Below are positions 1 through 13,570 of a DNA stretch of 64,000 nucleotides, piece after piece. The stretch is from Lingula anatina (lineage: Eukaryota > Brachiopoda > Lingulata > Lingulida > Lingulidae), in the NCBI RefSeq assembly GCF_001039355.2, contig NW_019774169.1, positions 472,416 through 536,415 of the forward strand, given 5' to 3'. The translations under genes and the position numbers were made by a program. How positions within the stretch are numbered: the stretch's first letter is position 1; every line of letters begins with the position of its first letter. The notes below the pieces were generated by a model. It was given only the letters and a program-made list of their open reading frames with translations, searched no databases and had not been told where the DNA came from.

Positions 1-1106
1 AGATAGTCAACACACTAATCCTATGTCAACTTACTGTAATGATATGATATCATTCCAGCCATTATTAGTCAATGAGATATTACCTGGGTAATCCTCTTAG
101 CCATTTCTTTATTGCCTTCCTAATCTGCCACAAGTAGCAATTATTAGGCTTAAGTTCCTACATATATTATGCATGAAACAAATTGTGGAAAACTCTTGAT
201 ATTTGATTGCATTTCGAGGCAGGGAATTACACACCATAACTTAGATCAGCTTCTTGAACTTCAATGATATAAGTGGCAGTTTCCCGGCTACCACCTCATT
301 TACTTTACTATACATCATCTTAGGCTACCATTTCAGTTATATTCTCCTCAAAACAAATCACAGGAAATTCATATAAGTAAACGGAAACATTTTTTGATAG
401 CTACAGGTCTTGTTCACAGCAGCACTTACTTTGAACGAAAGCAGTCTGCTTCAGACTCTGAGACTCCAAGACCGCCATCATGCCTTAGAATTATAATCCC
501 ATATTGACCAATCTGGTAGTGATGTCATTAAGTCCACTTCCAATTTAATTCAGACTTGTTGTGAATGCAACTTTACATAGAACCAAATGATACTATAGGA
601 TATATCAAAAACTTGGACTTTTCTTTGGTCCCACAAACGAGGATGATATACATGCAAATGGTATTTGTGTATGGGAGAAGAAGAAGAGTTTTATTGCATA
701 TTATATTTGATGATTAAATGGCTGATTGAGTTCTGACAAAATCCATGCATTGATTAGGTCTCCAGGGACATCTGTTAATTAAACAGTAATTAGAAAGCTA
801 TCTTGGATGGTATGACAAATGACAAAGCTTCCCACTGAACAGATGGGTAGCTTAATTCAATGATTTTTCATGATAAATTAAGCAAAATTATACTGAGTGA
901 CATTTTCATAGATCAACCATATTTATTTTGAGAATATTTCAAAGCTTATGAGTCTACCTTCATAATTAATGACTAATGTGTACCAACATGCCACACCATC
1001 ATTGACCAGTATTGCATCCCTTTTGCCATGGTCTTACTCTTCTATTCTATTCCTTCTATCTATTCTTCTATTTTTCAAAAAGGCAAAATGAATTTAAACA
1101 ACATAC
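1..1106 (-). other. APC: APC intron downstream of the first coding exon (partial)
   Basis: On the minus strand this is the start of the intron after the first APC coding exon. It opens with a consensus donor, GTATGT, read as the complement of 1101-1106. The acceptor is left of the window. I see no convincing exon, long ORF or repeat structure here, only AT-rich sequence. Confidence 0.75.
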
Positions 1107-1395
1107 CATGGTTGGAATTCTGATCCACGGTCCCCAAGAAAGGTGACAAGCCTATATTGAGTAGTGCCTCCCCCTTGTGTCCTGCAGGCTGTTCTTCCTC
1201 CCCTTCCTCTCCCTCCTCATCAGTCATAACTGTACTGAGATGAGACAGGACATCTTTCATGCTGCAGGCCTCGCTCTCCAGCTGGGTGAGATGACTGGAG
1301 TTGTCCTCTAGTTCTCGCTTCAGGTTGGTGTTCTCGATCTTCAGGGACTCCACCTGCCTGATCAGGTCATCGTAGGAGTGGAACTGCTGAGCCAT
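1107..1395 (-). CDS. APC: APC (adenomatous polyposis coli) orthologue, first coding exon, N-terminal coiled coil
   Basis: APC is the scaffold of the beta-catenin destruction complex in Wnt signalling and also binds microtubules. This exon encodes about 96 residues. The first 55 match the N-terminal dimerisation coiled coil of vertebrate APC closely: SYDDLIRQVESLKIEN, then RELEDNSSHLTQLESEA and MKDVL, with leucines at heptad spacing. After that comes an acidic stretch rich in Glu (about residues 60-69) that I do not recall in vertebrate APC. The start ATG at 1395 has a good context (GCC before, G after). The splice acceptor lies just upstream, so the exon probably spans 1107-1408 with 13 bases of 5'UTR. 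The donor GTATGT follows at 1106-1101, leaving one base of a split codon. Armadillo repeats and later domains are outside the window. The similarity is recognised from family knowledge; the exon borders are inferred from splice consensus. Confidence 0.9.
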
Positions 1396-1596
1396 GGCTT
1401 CAGCTTACCTGAGGATGATAAGGATATTTTTGAGTTTTAAAAAGTTGTAATTCGAATGCTAGCTTAATTTATCGAGAAGTAAGTAAAAATGTAACTTTAT
1501 TGCTGAAATAAAAAAAAAAAATTTTTTTTTGTCTTTTTTTCAGACCATTTAAAAGAAAATATCTGAAACATAATTATGTTTTATATAGGTTAATTT

Positions 1597-1613
1597 CACA
1601 CACACACACACAC
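1597..1613. repeat. (CA)n microsatellite
   Basis: A short uninterrupted CA run, followed by degenerate ACAAACAAACGCACACAC. Confidence 0.9.
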
Positions 1614-4600
1614 AAACAAACGCACACACAAGTACTAATTTCCAGTTGCCTTTTTGATAAAACTTGAACTACTGTAATGCTACTAATAATGCTCCTATTG
1701 AGCATGTATCTCACTGAAATGTGTTAATTTCCTGCTAATGTCAGCAATTTCCATAAACCTTTCACTCCTTTACTGTTAGTCATGTAATTTTCTGACACTA
1801 AAAAAAGTATCACATCTTAGATCCATTTAAAACAAAATATATCTGTAACATCAAATGTAATATAGGGTAACAATTGTACTTCACCAGTCATATATCACAA
1901 ATTCTGTATAAATAAAAAAACACAATCTATCATTGCATTAGATGTGATCATAAAACCTTATACTATCACAATCCTATCTGTTTTTTTTTTTTTTTTTTTT
2001 CAAAACAACCAACACCTGGAGTATACCAAGTATGCCAGGGAGAACCAATTAATTATGCAACACAGGTTGTGAACATGCAATAAGCAACTTTGTTAATTGA
2101 ATTTCTGCCGGTGCCAGACTGTATTGGGACAATAACTGCCATGTTAATTTAATTGTGAGAGCTTGTAACACTCTCCAGACTAGTGGGAGAACAAAGCATG
2201 ATCTATTTTTCATCCTCATATCTAGATATGTCCTTTAGTATGTATTTCTTGTGTGTTAATGTTCAGTCACCATGGATATCTATGATCATCACATATCTTT
2301 CAATACCTAACTGATATAATTTAACATTTCCCAGGCCTTGTATTAGAAAATTGACATGTTTCATAATTTCAAATTATCCACGTCAAATTTTCTCAACAGA
2401 TCAATAAAGAAAAGAAGAGATCCAAACTTGAGCAGCTCCCTGTGTTTGTACTGTCCTTCAAAGTTAATTGCTTGGAAGAGGAAAAACAACTGGTGTGAGT
2501 GTTATGAATCTTTCATGAACTTTTGACACCAGCAAAAACAGCTCTCGTCCACTTCATAGGTACAAAAACACTCCAGAAAACATTTGACAGTGGCCTACCA
2601 CAACATACTGTTTTAAAAGACCAAAAGGTGTTAGGCCTTCACATGGCCTAATGCAGGTTCTGGTTATGTTTTCCTTAAAGAAATAAATATAATTTCATCA
2701 TTATCACAGCTTTCTCGCTTCTTAATCAATTTTGGCTAAAATGTTAGCTATTTGGCTAAAACAGTTGAACCAGCTTAGAGAAAGCTAAGCTTGCACTAAA
2801 ACAAAGAGCAAAGGTGTTAGACCTCAATAATATTATAGATAATCAATGTTATTCAAGGCAAGCTGTTGTTCCTGATTTTAACTTAAGAATACCCATGGTT
2901 ACAATGGGATCATTATCTAATATCACAACACTACAGCAGGTGTTAGTTGAACACACACAATATCTCTTCTCAATTAATACTTTGTAAAATTTCCCAACTT
3001 AGTTCACACAGCTTTTTAGTCGTATCTTTTACTCAAAGATGGAAGACACAATCCTCCATAACCTGTGTATTAAACTTTATACCAAAAGAAAGACAATCTG
3101 TCTTTACATTCCTTTTTAAAAAATAATTTCACTTTCATTGTTGCCAAAAAATATAAAAATAAGCCTCTTAATCTCTTAGGCTGAGTATCACACCTCAAAC
3201 TTCAACATAAATACCTACATGAATGATTCAGAGTGTATAAGCCATCAAACAGGTGCAAACAATTTACTGTAAAACACCCTTCAATATCAGCCACACGTAT
3301 CAACAGTATATATATCAAGCCATACAGGTACAACATACTCACAGCCGCTGCCATATCTGACATACACTGACAGCTTAATGCAAACACTCAAAATTGACCT
3401 GACGCTGCCAGGTAGGGGGCTATTCTGATGGAAATCTATGTGCTGTCTGGGAGCAAGAGAAGGCAGGCCTTGGTGACATCCCTATTATTAGTTTGACTGA
3501 ACTGTGACAGAGCTGTCACACACACATAAATAAACTTGAATTGCTGGTTCTCTTCCTAAAAAAATGTCCCAAGAAATGATCCAGAGCAGCCAGGTATATG
3601 GTTTCTCTAATAGGAATCTGTACCACCTTGGAGGGAATTGTTATCTGGGTAACATCATTCTCAAAATAATAACAGCAATACATAAAGAGCTATCACAGCC
3701 ATATAGTAAGTTGACAGTTCACTAATACACAAAATAAGAAAAATTCCTATAAAAATCAAAAGCAGTCAATTCAAAGTGGCTAAGAATCTTGAAGAACTCG
3801 GATCTGGTTTGCAGGATCTATGCTTCTGATCAAGGTGACAAAAGGTGGGAGAAGTCTCAAGTATACCAGTCATGTATTACACATCTTGCTTATGGAAATC
3901 AAATATGACATCTAGAGCCAGAGTAAGACAGATCTATGTAAAAAAAAAAAAAAACTATTACGTAGTTGCCACTTAGCCAACGGTGATGTTACACCTGGAC
4001 AAAAAAACAAGCAAGGTTTTTTCTATTACATTAATTTCCCTACAAGGGAGACAATGTGATTGTCATGTTTTCTGTTTAACATGTTCTATTAGGTAATAAC
4101 AAAAACTAATATGTGGCTGTTACATTCCCCAGGAAACAACTTCTAGGTGTTATTAATAACTCCTTAAAAAAGACCAAAGTTGCATTTCAAAAATGACTCG
4201 TTTTTATTTCGTAAGCTCAATTACCCTAAGTTATGCTAGTCTGCAGTTATTAAAAACATGACAGAATGACATACAATGATGAATGGTGTGAATTTAACAT
4301 TTCATAGCCAGAAACTTCATATACCCATATTCTGTAAGTACATCTGCAATTCAACATACAGAATTGAGATGGCTAGAATGATGTCACTTTAACAAACAAA
4401 AAAGACCCTACCAAACATATCACAAAACTGTCTATATAGACATTCATAAACATAAATGACAAAGCCAAGAATGCAGGCATCTAAGTACAAACCTTCTGAA
4501 CCAGACATTTTCATGTTCCAAGTAATCTGCAATAACAGTGACTGACAACCTCTGACTTATCTTCATCATTACCGTAACTTCAGCCTATGATTCATCAACG

Positions 4601-6393
4601 GAGTGGTCAATAGACAATCCCTGGTCAATAATCCTGTTATGATACACTCTCAAACTACATTAGAGGTTGATAGACTGCTAAGCCTATTGACTTTTAAGTG
4701 CTTGGGCAAATAATTTGATTTGGGCACTGGTAATAGTGCTCCAATTTCATTTTTGCTTTGGGTTTTAATTTCAGTGGTAAAGATGTGAATTAAAAGCAAA
4801 ATTCTGATAAGAAAGATTACACGCCCATACAATTCTTGTGCAATATTCTATGCATAAATTATCTTTTTGCTGAAACATTGTGTTCAGGGTTAAAAAATGT
4901 CTGGCAAATAAAACCAAAATCACATTGCCATTTTCCTCTCTCACGTACAGAGTTTTACAAGCAGTCTAATCTTCAGCCCACAGGTGCACAAAATCTCATA
5001 CCTAACTGCTGTGCCCCAGCATCACTTCACACAAAGACATGTCACAATTTTTCTCTTTTCTGAACCCACATAAAAAGCACAATTCCTATTCCCAGGTTCA
5101 CAAATAATACAAAACCAATATGATCTATAAAAGAAAAATCTTCCATTATGAGCTCACCTTCAGGCAATTATTGCCCAGATTGTGGAAACAATTGATTTTT
5201 TTACACTTCATTACCTGAAATACAACTTACCGATAAAATTACTATTAAATGGCAACCTGCCAGGCAGCAATCATCTTTAGAACAATGTTGAGATTGTAAG
5301 GCAAACAGTTCTGTATTTTCAGCATGTTTGTTTTAGGCACAACAAGGGATTAAGGTCTGAAACAAGTAGCTTGAACAGGCATTTTTTGCATTAATTCAAT
5401 GCTAGTTCAATGACTAAATATCAATTTTAATTTGCAGCACATGGCCTTAGAATACCCAGCTTTGGTTATTGCTCTAAGTTTACTAAATATTAAGGTTCAA
5501 AATCAGAATACTCATCTTCACTTGATTCACGGAATGAGTAAAAACCAAATATTGAAAAAATATTTCTGTTTACTAGAAAATCAGAGCACACTTCATATTA
5601 TTCATGCATTTCATACACGTTAATATTTTGTCTTTCTTTCAAAAATACTTTGCCCAGGGAGGTTTGTCTTGGCACTCAGCATTACCTTTTTTAAAATTTG
5701 TCACATTTGTCATTAATGAGAATTTGTTAACAATAAATCTACACCTAATCAAAGGCATTCACTATACACTGTCCTCAAGGTTAATTTCATACACAATGAT
5801 TGCCAATTTTACGGGACCATGAGAATCTGTACTTAAACTGATAGTTTTATCAGCGACGATCAAAGAATGCCTACTATTTAATCACAATAACTCTTGATAC
5901 CTGCAAATGATATTTTTGATTGCAACACAACCCTCAGAAGTAAAGGTATTTGTTAGCATTCAATGAGATTTTTTTGACTCTTACTAACATATTACCAAAA
6001 CCAACCACATCATCACATGCTTGGCAAACACTTACAACTTTGGGTTCACCATATATGTATATAATTCCCAGCACATTTCTTCCACATTCAAACTCCCAAG
6101 TCATCAATGATTCCCACGATTTCCCATAATTTCTGTACAGAGAGATTTCTGTTCTCAAGGTAATCTCTGCAAGGAAACATGGCTCATCACCAGCACATGG
6201 TCTCAGAGGCAATGAATCCAAAGATTTCCAGGAAACCTTACCCTACTTCTATGATAGATGAGCACCTGGGCCTGCTAGCGGGATTTACCATTAATACATA
6301 CTGGGCTATGAACTCTGTTGAATAAATAGTGTGCTATTAGTTGTTTTTTTATAACATATAAGAAAGGCAGACAGAGAGGGTCTTGTTGAAGAT

Positions 6394-6394
6394 T

Positions 6395-6465
<71 letters not shown>
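6394..6465. repeat. Compound (TC)n(TG)n microsatellite
   Basis: About 22 bases of TC dinucleotides switch to about 50 bases of TG within the APC 5' intron. Such compound tracts are usually length-polymorphic. Confidence 0.95.
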
Positions 6466-6469
<4 letters not shown>

Positions 6470-9400
6470 ATATACAATTAGGTTTTGTTGAACACTACAT
6501 ATGCCACGTGTCTAACATTCATTGGTTTTAACATATATACAAGATGAGGTGAAATAGCAAAAACAACATACAAACCAGTCAGATACCCATTTAAGAAAAC
6601 CAAGGTACCCACTGAAAAAGGTGAAGTTAAACAATTATAGTTTAACATTTAGATATAATCATGCAACACTGTCTGAGCACAACTTACAGTCATCTCAAGT
6701 TGTTAAAAGGAATATCACAATGCCATCAGCTAGACTTGAAAACTTTTGCAAGGGTTAATGAGCATGGCTTTTAAATCCTCATTTTCTGAGGGTGCAAAAA
6801 TGGATCTATCTCAAAGACATGCTTTCTCACTTCACATTGTAACTAACACACAGACTGGCAAAAACATCCGGACAGCTGATCTTACATAAGATAAATAAGG
6901 TTCTACAGGAACATCAACATCCTCTTATAACTCATAGACTCATCATTATCTGTTAGGCTGAAAATAGCTGTTCTGCATCCTACCTATCCTTGGTAAACCA
7001 ATGCGTTTTTGCATCTGGTTTCATGATGTTCAGGAGACAAGACTTGCATACTGAAAATCCCAATCCAGTCAAATATTGAATCTATCATTTGCCTTTTTCT
7101 CTGCCTACGAATGCCAAAGATTCAGCATCATATATAATTTAAGAAATATTATCAATTTTGACAATTCATATACTTACTTTACTTTTATCAAACTGTACAT
7201 TAACACTGAATACAATCATAGACTTTGAAGTCCAACTATTTTTGTCATTGACTAAACAGCTACTCTATCTCTTCCCTGAATGGCCGCAGCTGCTCCGGCT
7301 GATCAGTGAAGTAGAACCATAAAATTGATTATCTCCCAAAACTATTCGAGAATCAATGGCCTGAGCCACAGAGAGATTTTCCACATGAAATGGTATCTGA
7401 ATGACCTCTAACTAAACAGCACAATGACTTCAAATGAAAGAAAGACACCTTAATTAGAAGACTGGTGAAAAAAAAACTCCCCAGCAAAGACAGATTTTCC
7501 ACATGGTTTGACACCTGATAGGATTGTTAACTGACCAATACAATTAAATATTATCAAATGATTTGTACCAGCAGGTCATTCTGTAGGGAACTTTCACTGG
7601 TGGAATAAAATAATAGGAAACATCTCAACATGATGCCAACTACTGTTTGTACATAGCAATAATTAGAATTAAAACTGTGACCATAATGCAGGATTCTTCT
7701 TTTTTTCAATTCATTTCTGAAAAATGTACAAGAGGTGAGAGTCAAAAACCACAATGTTTTCCCTAAAAAGGAGTGACTGCACTTCCTTTTCTTTAGAAAG
7801 AACCCTATTTAACCTACATTTTTCTAGCCTATGACACTGACAAAGACTTTCTTTACAATATCACAAAAAGTAACCATCTTTATCCAGTATAAAATCCTAC
7901 AGCACACGCTTAACCAATAACAACCCATCAAATAAATCACATAAAAGCCTTAACACACGAAAAACAGCTATTTTCACACAATTCCATGATTAATATCCCT
8001 CAATAACATTAAATTGCAGCTATGATGAAGCGCATTACCTTTCTTGGATCTGAATGCACTTCCTTTCTAATGGATGACCAGCTGTAAAGTGTTCAGATGT
8101 AAGTTTTGATCATAACACTGGAGGCCAGCAATAAAGACAAAATCAATGTTTTCACTCCCATCTCTCCAGCTCTCATTGACCAAATCTCCATGGCACACTG
8201 GTGCCTCCTTCCTCACCCTATTTGTACACTAGTCTCTCTTATTCCTTGTAGATCCCTATATTGAACAACGCTTTAAAAAGGGACTTTTAATCAATTATTC
8301 ATATTTTCTCACCAAATATGTATTTGGCATGAGAGGCAAAGGCACAATTATGATGATATTCTGATTTGACTCGACCTGAGACCTAGGTCTCCTGAAAGAC
8401 CTACTAGTATGTTACAAGAAAGACTTAAGGTATATACCTCAGCTATCACCTGGACTATGAGGATATAAACATGGAGAAATGTCCCAGGAATTAGTTATGA
8501 GCCGTTACGCCTTTAAGTCAGACAAGGACCAACAATGTGCTATCTTCTCCGGATCAATACCCTAACTGTGTATATATTGATTTTCAATAATGTGCTCTAG
8601 CAGTTTACAGTAAATAGTTCTCTGTCAGGAAATGTAAAAGCCACAGCTATCTTCCTGTCTCAAGTGTTTTATTTGTACTGAACTCTGATAAAGGAGAGCG
8701 AAAATGCCAGGTCATTTAGTTATTCATATTAAAAAAAGAGCATGGAAAAGGCAAAACAGGAAATTTGGAAAATCAAGTTTTATGCAGGTTTAATCAAAAT
8801 TACAATAGCGAACAATGCAAAGTGTCACCTTACATGAAAACGAGTGCGGCTGTTGTGATGACTGATTTCAAAAAATGGTAAATGTTTCAAACAAATTAAC
8901 ATCTGAATTACAAAATAAACAAATCAACATAAAAACATTTTTCTAAGTTTACCCGAACATTAAAAAGGATCATTTCAGTGTTTCAACGAAGCTTCAACTC
9001 TTGTCTGAAATTGTACTTTTTTCTAATCTTTTATCTTCATCCTCTTGTGACCTAATTGCAGTCCCTTCTGGCACAGTGCACATGACAACCAATGCATCAA
9101 AATTACAGCTAAACCTCCGCTGAGACTCCTACAAAACTAGGGAACAGATGGTCAACACAAACTTGGTCACCAAAATTAAGGCCTGATTCAGTTATCTTTC
9201 TCCTTTTTGGACTCCAAAGGAATTAGTCCACATAGTAAATTATGAGATTTTCATTGAAAAGAAAATTAACAGATCCATTTATCAGTTTAAAAATGACAAT
9301 TTGGAAAGAAGACTTACTTGTCAAGATAAATACCCCAACACACATTTTATCTTTAATGAAAGGTAATTAGGGAATATTACATATCATAATACAATTTATG

Positions 9401-11462
9401 AATTTTTACATGTTCTTTACAAAATTGTTAACATAAAACCTGCTTTTAAACAAAAAAATGCATAGATTATCATTTTGATAAGTAGCACACAAAAGTCTAT
9501 ATTCCTGCCACTAGTTTAATGCCAGCTGGCTTATTCAATCCAGAACTCCATGAAATATTTGGCACTTATAAAACTAGTAAGCATCTGAACACCAGCATTA
9601 GGTACTAGTAACTGCATATTATATTTTGTAATTACTAGTAAGATTACTGCACACAATATATCCATATATCCATGAAACCACATAGTTCTGGAAATCATAT
9701 TAAAAATCTTACCATCAAGAATGTACAAACCTGTTTTGGCAATAGAAACACAATGTTTTCCTACATTTTATCTTCCTTCACATTAACTCCCAGGACCTGA
9801 AATTGAAGAATAAATACCAATGTGATATCGAGAAAACAATTTCGCTTACCAAATTTAGTTCAGGCTCTCTCAACTGCAAATGGGTATACTCAACAGTTGT
9901 GTGCGAGACACTTGTATTAAAAAAATTGGAATCCAAAAGGCAATGGCAACATTATCCAAATGAGTAACCATTACTCACAAAGCTCCAAATCAATATTGGT
10001 GATAGCCATGTCTCTTAACTCTGTTGGAAAGCTTATGATTCAGCCCATCATTTATGACCTAAGCTAATTGGTGGCATCTTTTTTTTTAAAGAAAAAAAGA
10101 TCAATATGAAAAATATTGCCACTGAGTTTGTTTGATTCACAGAAAGTACCCTCAAGTCAAATTTAATCTCCATTTTTAAGTTATTTACACTCAACTCTTC
10201 ACTTTCTATCAAATGTTTATCTCCAGCTCCTGTCAAAATACATGTTATAGAATAGATTCAAAACGAATTCCCCAATTCTAAATAATCTTCACTTTTATTC
10301 CATTATGTAAAAGTAAATGCCATTCTGGCTGAGATATGGATTAATCTTTCCTCTTCAGCCACATGTCTACAGATCAATGAAATAAAAATTATCAGTATTC
10401 TTGGCACAGTTGGATTCAGCTCCTAAATGGTTCTGTCAATATTTGCCATAAACACTAGGCTTACACTCATTGGGAGCACCAACCTACTCAGACATGACTT
10501 ATACTACATAAAAAACAAAACCCCATCATTTCCCTTTTACTGCTGCTAACTATCAGGTTAAAATTGCAAATTTAACATCACATCTTGCACATTTCCCTCA
10601 CCAGTAATACATGCACAGGATAAACTGTAAGCTGCCAGGAGAAATAAAAAACATCCCAGGGCAATCAGACTTAACATGATAATTTGACTTAAGGCTAGAA
10701 TTATCTATTACACTCTTCACAGACTTGCATTTCCGTTTGCATGTCCCTCTGGTAGGTTAAAATTTCACTGTTCAAATGTCATGTCTATAAACTTTCTTCG
10801 AAGTAATGGCATTAAATTCAGGAAAAAATGCTGGAATATGCTTCTGTACGTTATGGGAATAGCTATCTATTCTGAGACCTTACATAAAGAATTTGAAGAA
10901 TGCTTCACACTTAACAGCTTGTTAAGCTTTACAATGTTACTAGTATATTTTAAGGTGTCTTTTTTTGTATACTCACCCTTTCTCTCCATCTCATCTATTT
11001 ACTATGCAGGGAGATGATATATAAAAGCAGAACTGTTCACTCCAGGGGGAACTTCTACCAGTCCAATAACACCTAAAAAATTACACCAAAGTATAAGAAT
11101 CCAGTGGTTTGTTATGTTTACATTTATATCTCTTCATCCATCAAGGTGTAATAATGCCATACCTGTGGACCCATTAACCTGTCTGATTAATAGGAGGAAA
11201 AGATGCAACATTTAGAAATAATGGGAATCTCAACCACATATATTCCTACATGTTATTGCCAATACAGGCGTTTTGCACAGTTTGTCAATCATCTAACTGT
11301 CACTTCTCATAAGAATTAAAATTCTGGCATTTTGAAAAGCCACTCATATACTTTTTTATCTTTGAGGTGGAGAGATTTTTCTATTTCAGATTTGACTGAT
11401 TCAGAAATACTTAAATACTTGTGGATGTGCAGTTTTCTACTTGAACATCAATAGCACACTGG

Positions 11463-11628
11463 GGTAGCGCTAGCAATTTTTTTCCCTTAGCCAAATCACC
11501 GTTTTTTTTGTCAATTTGTTATCCAAATGGTTTTAATTTGACTGAAATGAGTCAAATCAAGCCCTATTTGTTTAGCCAAGTTAAGCCATTTTTAGCATTT
11601 GGCTAAATTGGCGAGTGTTAGTGCTACC
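11463..11628. repeat. Small inverted-repeat element, possible MITE
   Basis: The ends are imperfect inverted repeats: GGTAGCGCTAGC on the left and GTTAGTGCTACC on the right. Subterminal TTAGCCAAAT and ATTTGGCTAA are also inverted. The interior is AT-rich with repeated GCCAA/TTGGC motifs. Similar TTTGGCTAAA words occur near 2730-2755. No clear target-site duplication is visible, so this is tentative. Confidence 0.4.
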
Positions 11629-12434
11629 ACAAGCACAATAAATGAAAGGTTCGGAAAATACTTTTCTACCTGACAGAGACAGAAAAAACACAAAAATATT
11701 AAGTTAAACTACAGCACATTAGTATAAAAGATGTGTTAGCAAGTGCTTTTTAGTAAGATATATGAACATGTGTGATTGCTTTAGGACATGCATCAATGGT
11801 ACACCTGACACAGAGCCATCAAGAAAATTGGATTGTTCAGCAACTGTTCATGCCACCTTTATCATCTCACTCATTAGACTTACAGAAAAAATCCAATTTG
11901 GGAATTAAGAATTAAGCTTAATTTACTAATCAAGGTAAATGCATGCACACTAAATACATCTGTTATGAGGTCTAGTGTAAAAAAATGTTTACTAGTACTT
12001 TTCTCCAGCAGGTGTGTTACAGTTTGATGAAAAACAATGACTGTAAACAACCAAATAAACCATAACTTCTTTATATACAAATAATATGCTGCTCAATGTT
12101 GCATACATTTTAAAAGAACATTAACATCCCTCCTGCATTGCAGATTTTGTAACAAGTTTGAGCCCATTCAAAATACACATTCAAATATCAGAAAAAGAAA
12201 TTACTATAACAATTTCAATATCTTGTAATCTGATACAACATTGACCTTTAAATTTAATTTTATTCTTTTCCTGCTATTGTATATACATAAATGGGTCACT
12301 TTTCTCAGTCTGAAAAAATATAATATGTGTACCTAGGTGGGGTATTGCCTTTGAATCAATTGTAATGCTGGCCATTTGAGAACAAAATAACTGTGCTTTG
12401 TATTTATAGTTTTTCAGTTTCCTTTAAGTTTTTC

Positions 12435-13038
12435 CACCCTGAGCTTCAGAGATAACTTGACACTAACCTCTTCACTATAGCCCATCTTCATCGTGTCAAG
12501 TTACCTCTGACGAAAATAGTTTGACCTAGTTTATATAAGCCAATCGAATCCATGTTTCAAAATTTTTCACCAAAGTTTGGTGAAAACGCTGATTGGTTGA
12601 CCGTCAATCGGCAATCCTCGGCTGATTCCGCAAGCTCCATACTAACAACATAGTTATTGTCGAGTGCGGAGACATCCGAGTAGTTCCGAGTGCATAACCG
12701 TACACAAAGAAAGCATGGAGTATATCGGAATTGAAACCAGAGCAGTTTGATGCCCTGCATCATTATCTACTGAGGGATGATGTATTTTGCGTGCTGCCCA
12801 CAGGTTACGGCAAGTCCCTGATATTCAGCCTTATCTTTGATTGGTCCGGATTTGAACAAAGCGCGCTTTGACTCGTTCGCGTTCATTGGCTAGATCGTTC
12901 AATGAGTCATTGAGTGCGGGCTTTAAATTTGATTGGCGGGCGGCGGGGGCAATCGAATGTGGTCAGAGGTAACTTGACACGATGAAGATAGGCTATAGTG
13001 AAGAGGTTAGTGTCAAGTTATCTCTGAAGCTCAGGGTG
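12435..13038. mobile_element. Non-autonomous DNA transposon with 77-bp terminal inverted repeats and 8-bp target duplication
   Basis: The left end (12435-12511) and right end (12962-13038) are inverted copies of each other, with one mismatch in 77 bases; the termini read CACCCTGAGC. The element is flanked by the 8-bp direct repeat AGTTTTTC (12427-12434 and 13039-13046), which looks like a target-site duplication. Each terminal repeat is itself a hairpin: CAGAGATAACTTGACAC near the tip is inverted, with one mismatch, near the inner end. The interior is clearly less AT-rich than its surroundings and contains a truncated RecQ-like helicase reading frame. An 8-bp duplication fits hAT, P or related cut-and-paste superfamilies. 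No transposase is present, so the superfamily is unassigned. The near-identical ends suggest a recent insertion. Confidence 0.88.
12698..12868 (+). pseudogene. RecQ-like helicase fragment inside the transposon (Walker A region only)
   Basis: A 57-codon open frame, bounded by TAA (12695-12697) and TGA (12869-12871), encodes a typical SF2 RecQ-type N-terminal block. It has an LKPEQFDAL segment (Q-motif-like), a short spacer, then DVFCVLPTGYGKSLIFSLIF. The Walker A core GYGKS is at 12803-12817. The DEAH box and all later helicase motifs are absent, and the frame ends soon after Walker A. It is therefore a remnant of a longer gene, probably the cargo of an autonomous parent element from which this copy derives by internal deletion. 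A TTTATATAAG box with a CCAAT-like word lies upstream near 12529-12544 and could be the old promoter. No start codon can be fixed. Confidence 0.7.
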
Positions 13039-13558
13039 AGTTTTTCCAACTAAATGATAAAATCTTTTGAAATTGAATTCTGACATCTTCACATTTCTTA
13101 TTTTCTTTTCTGGAATCATAATTATGTCCAAATTTAAAGGCATGCTGAATCTCTTTGTAACTATGAAACAACTGCCCTGCACAAATACATTTTTTTTTTC
13201 AAATAAAGGGACAATCCTAAAAAAGCATCTACTACAACCACCCACACAGCTTAAACTGTATGGAAAAATAGGTGGTATTTACAATGTACTTTGAATGATA
13301 ATCTAGAGTTTAAAACACCATAAAAAGATGGTCAGTAAACATAAAAATCTGAAGAAGATAGAAAATGTCAGAAGGCATTTTAACACCAAAATCCTGTATG
13401 CTGCCCTTTTGTGTATATCCCTTACTAAAGTTAAATGACATTTTCTCCGACTTAACAGTGCTTATCTATACATGCCAACTTTTCTTACTTTGATGGACAT
13501 AAACTAACCTTTTGCCATTCTTTTTTATTATTTTAAGAGTTATGACTGTCAGAGCACT

Positions 13559-13570
13559 AGCCCCCCCCCC
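13559..13570. repeat. Poly-C tract
   Basis: A run of Cs in an otherwise AT-rich stretch; length may be uncertain in the assembly. Confidence 0.8.

Noticed and set aside
5934-6221. 95-codon minus-strand open frame in the APC 5' intron
   Set aside because: No recognisable domain, no clear flanking splice sites, and composition typical of AT-rich non-coding DNA.
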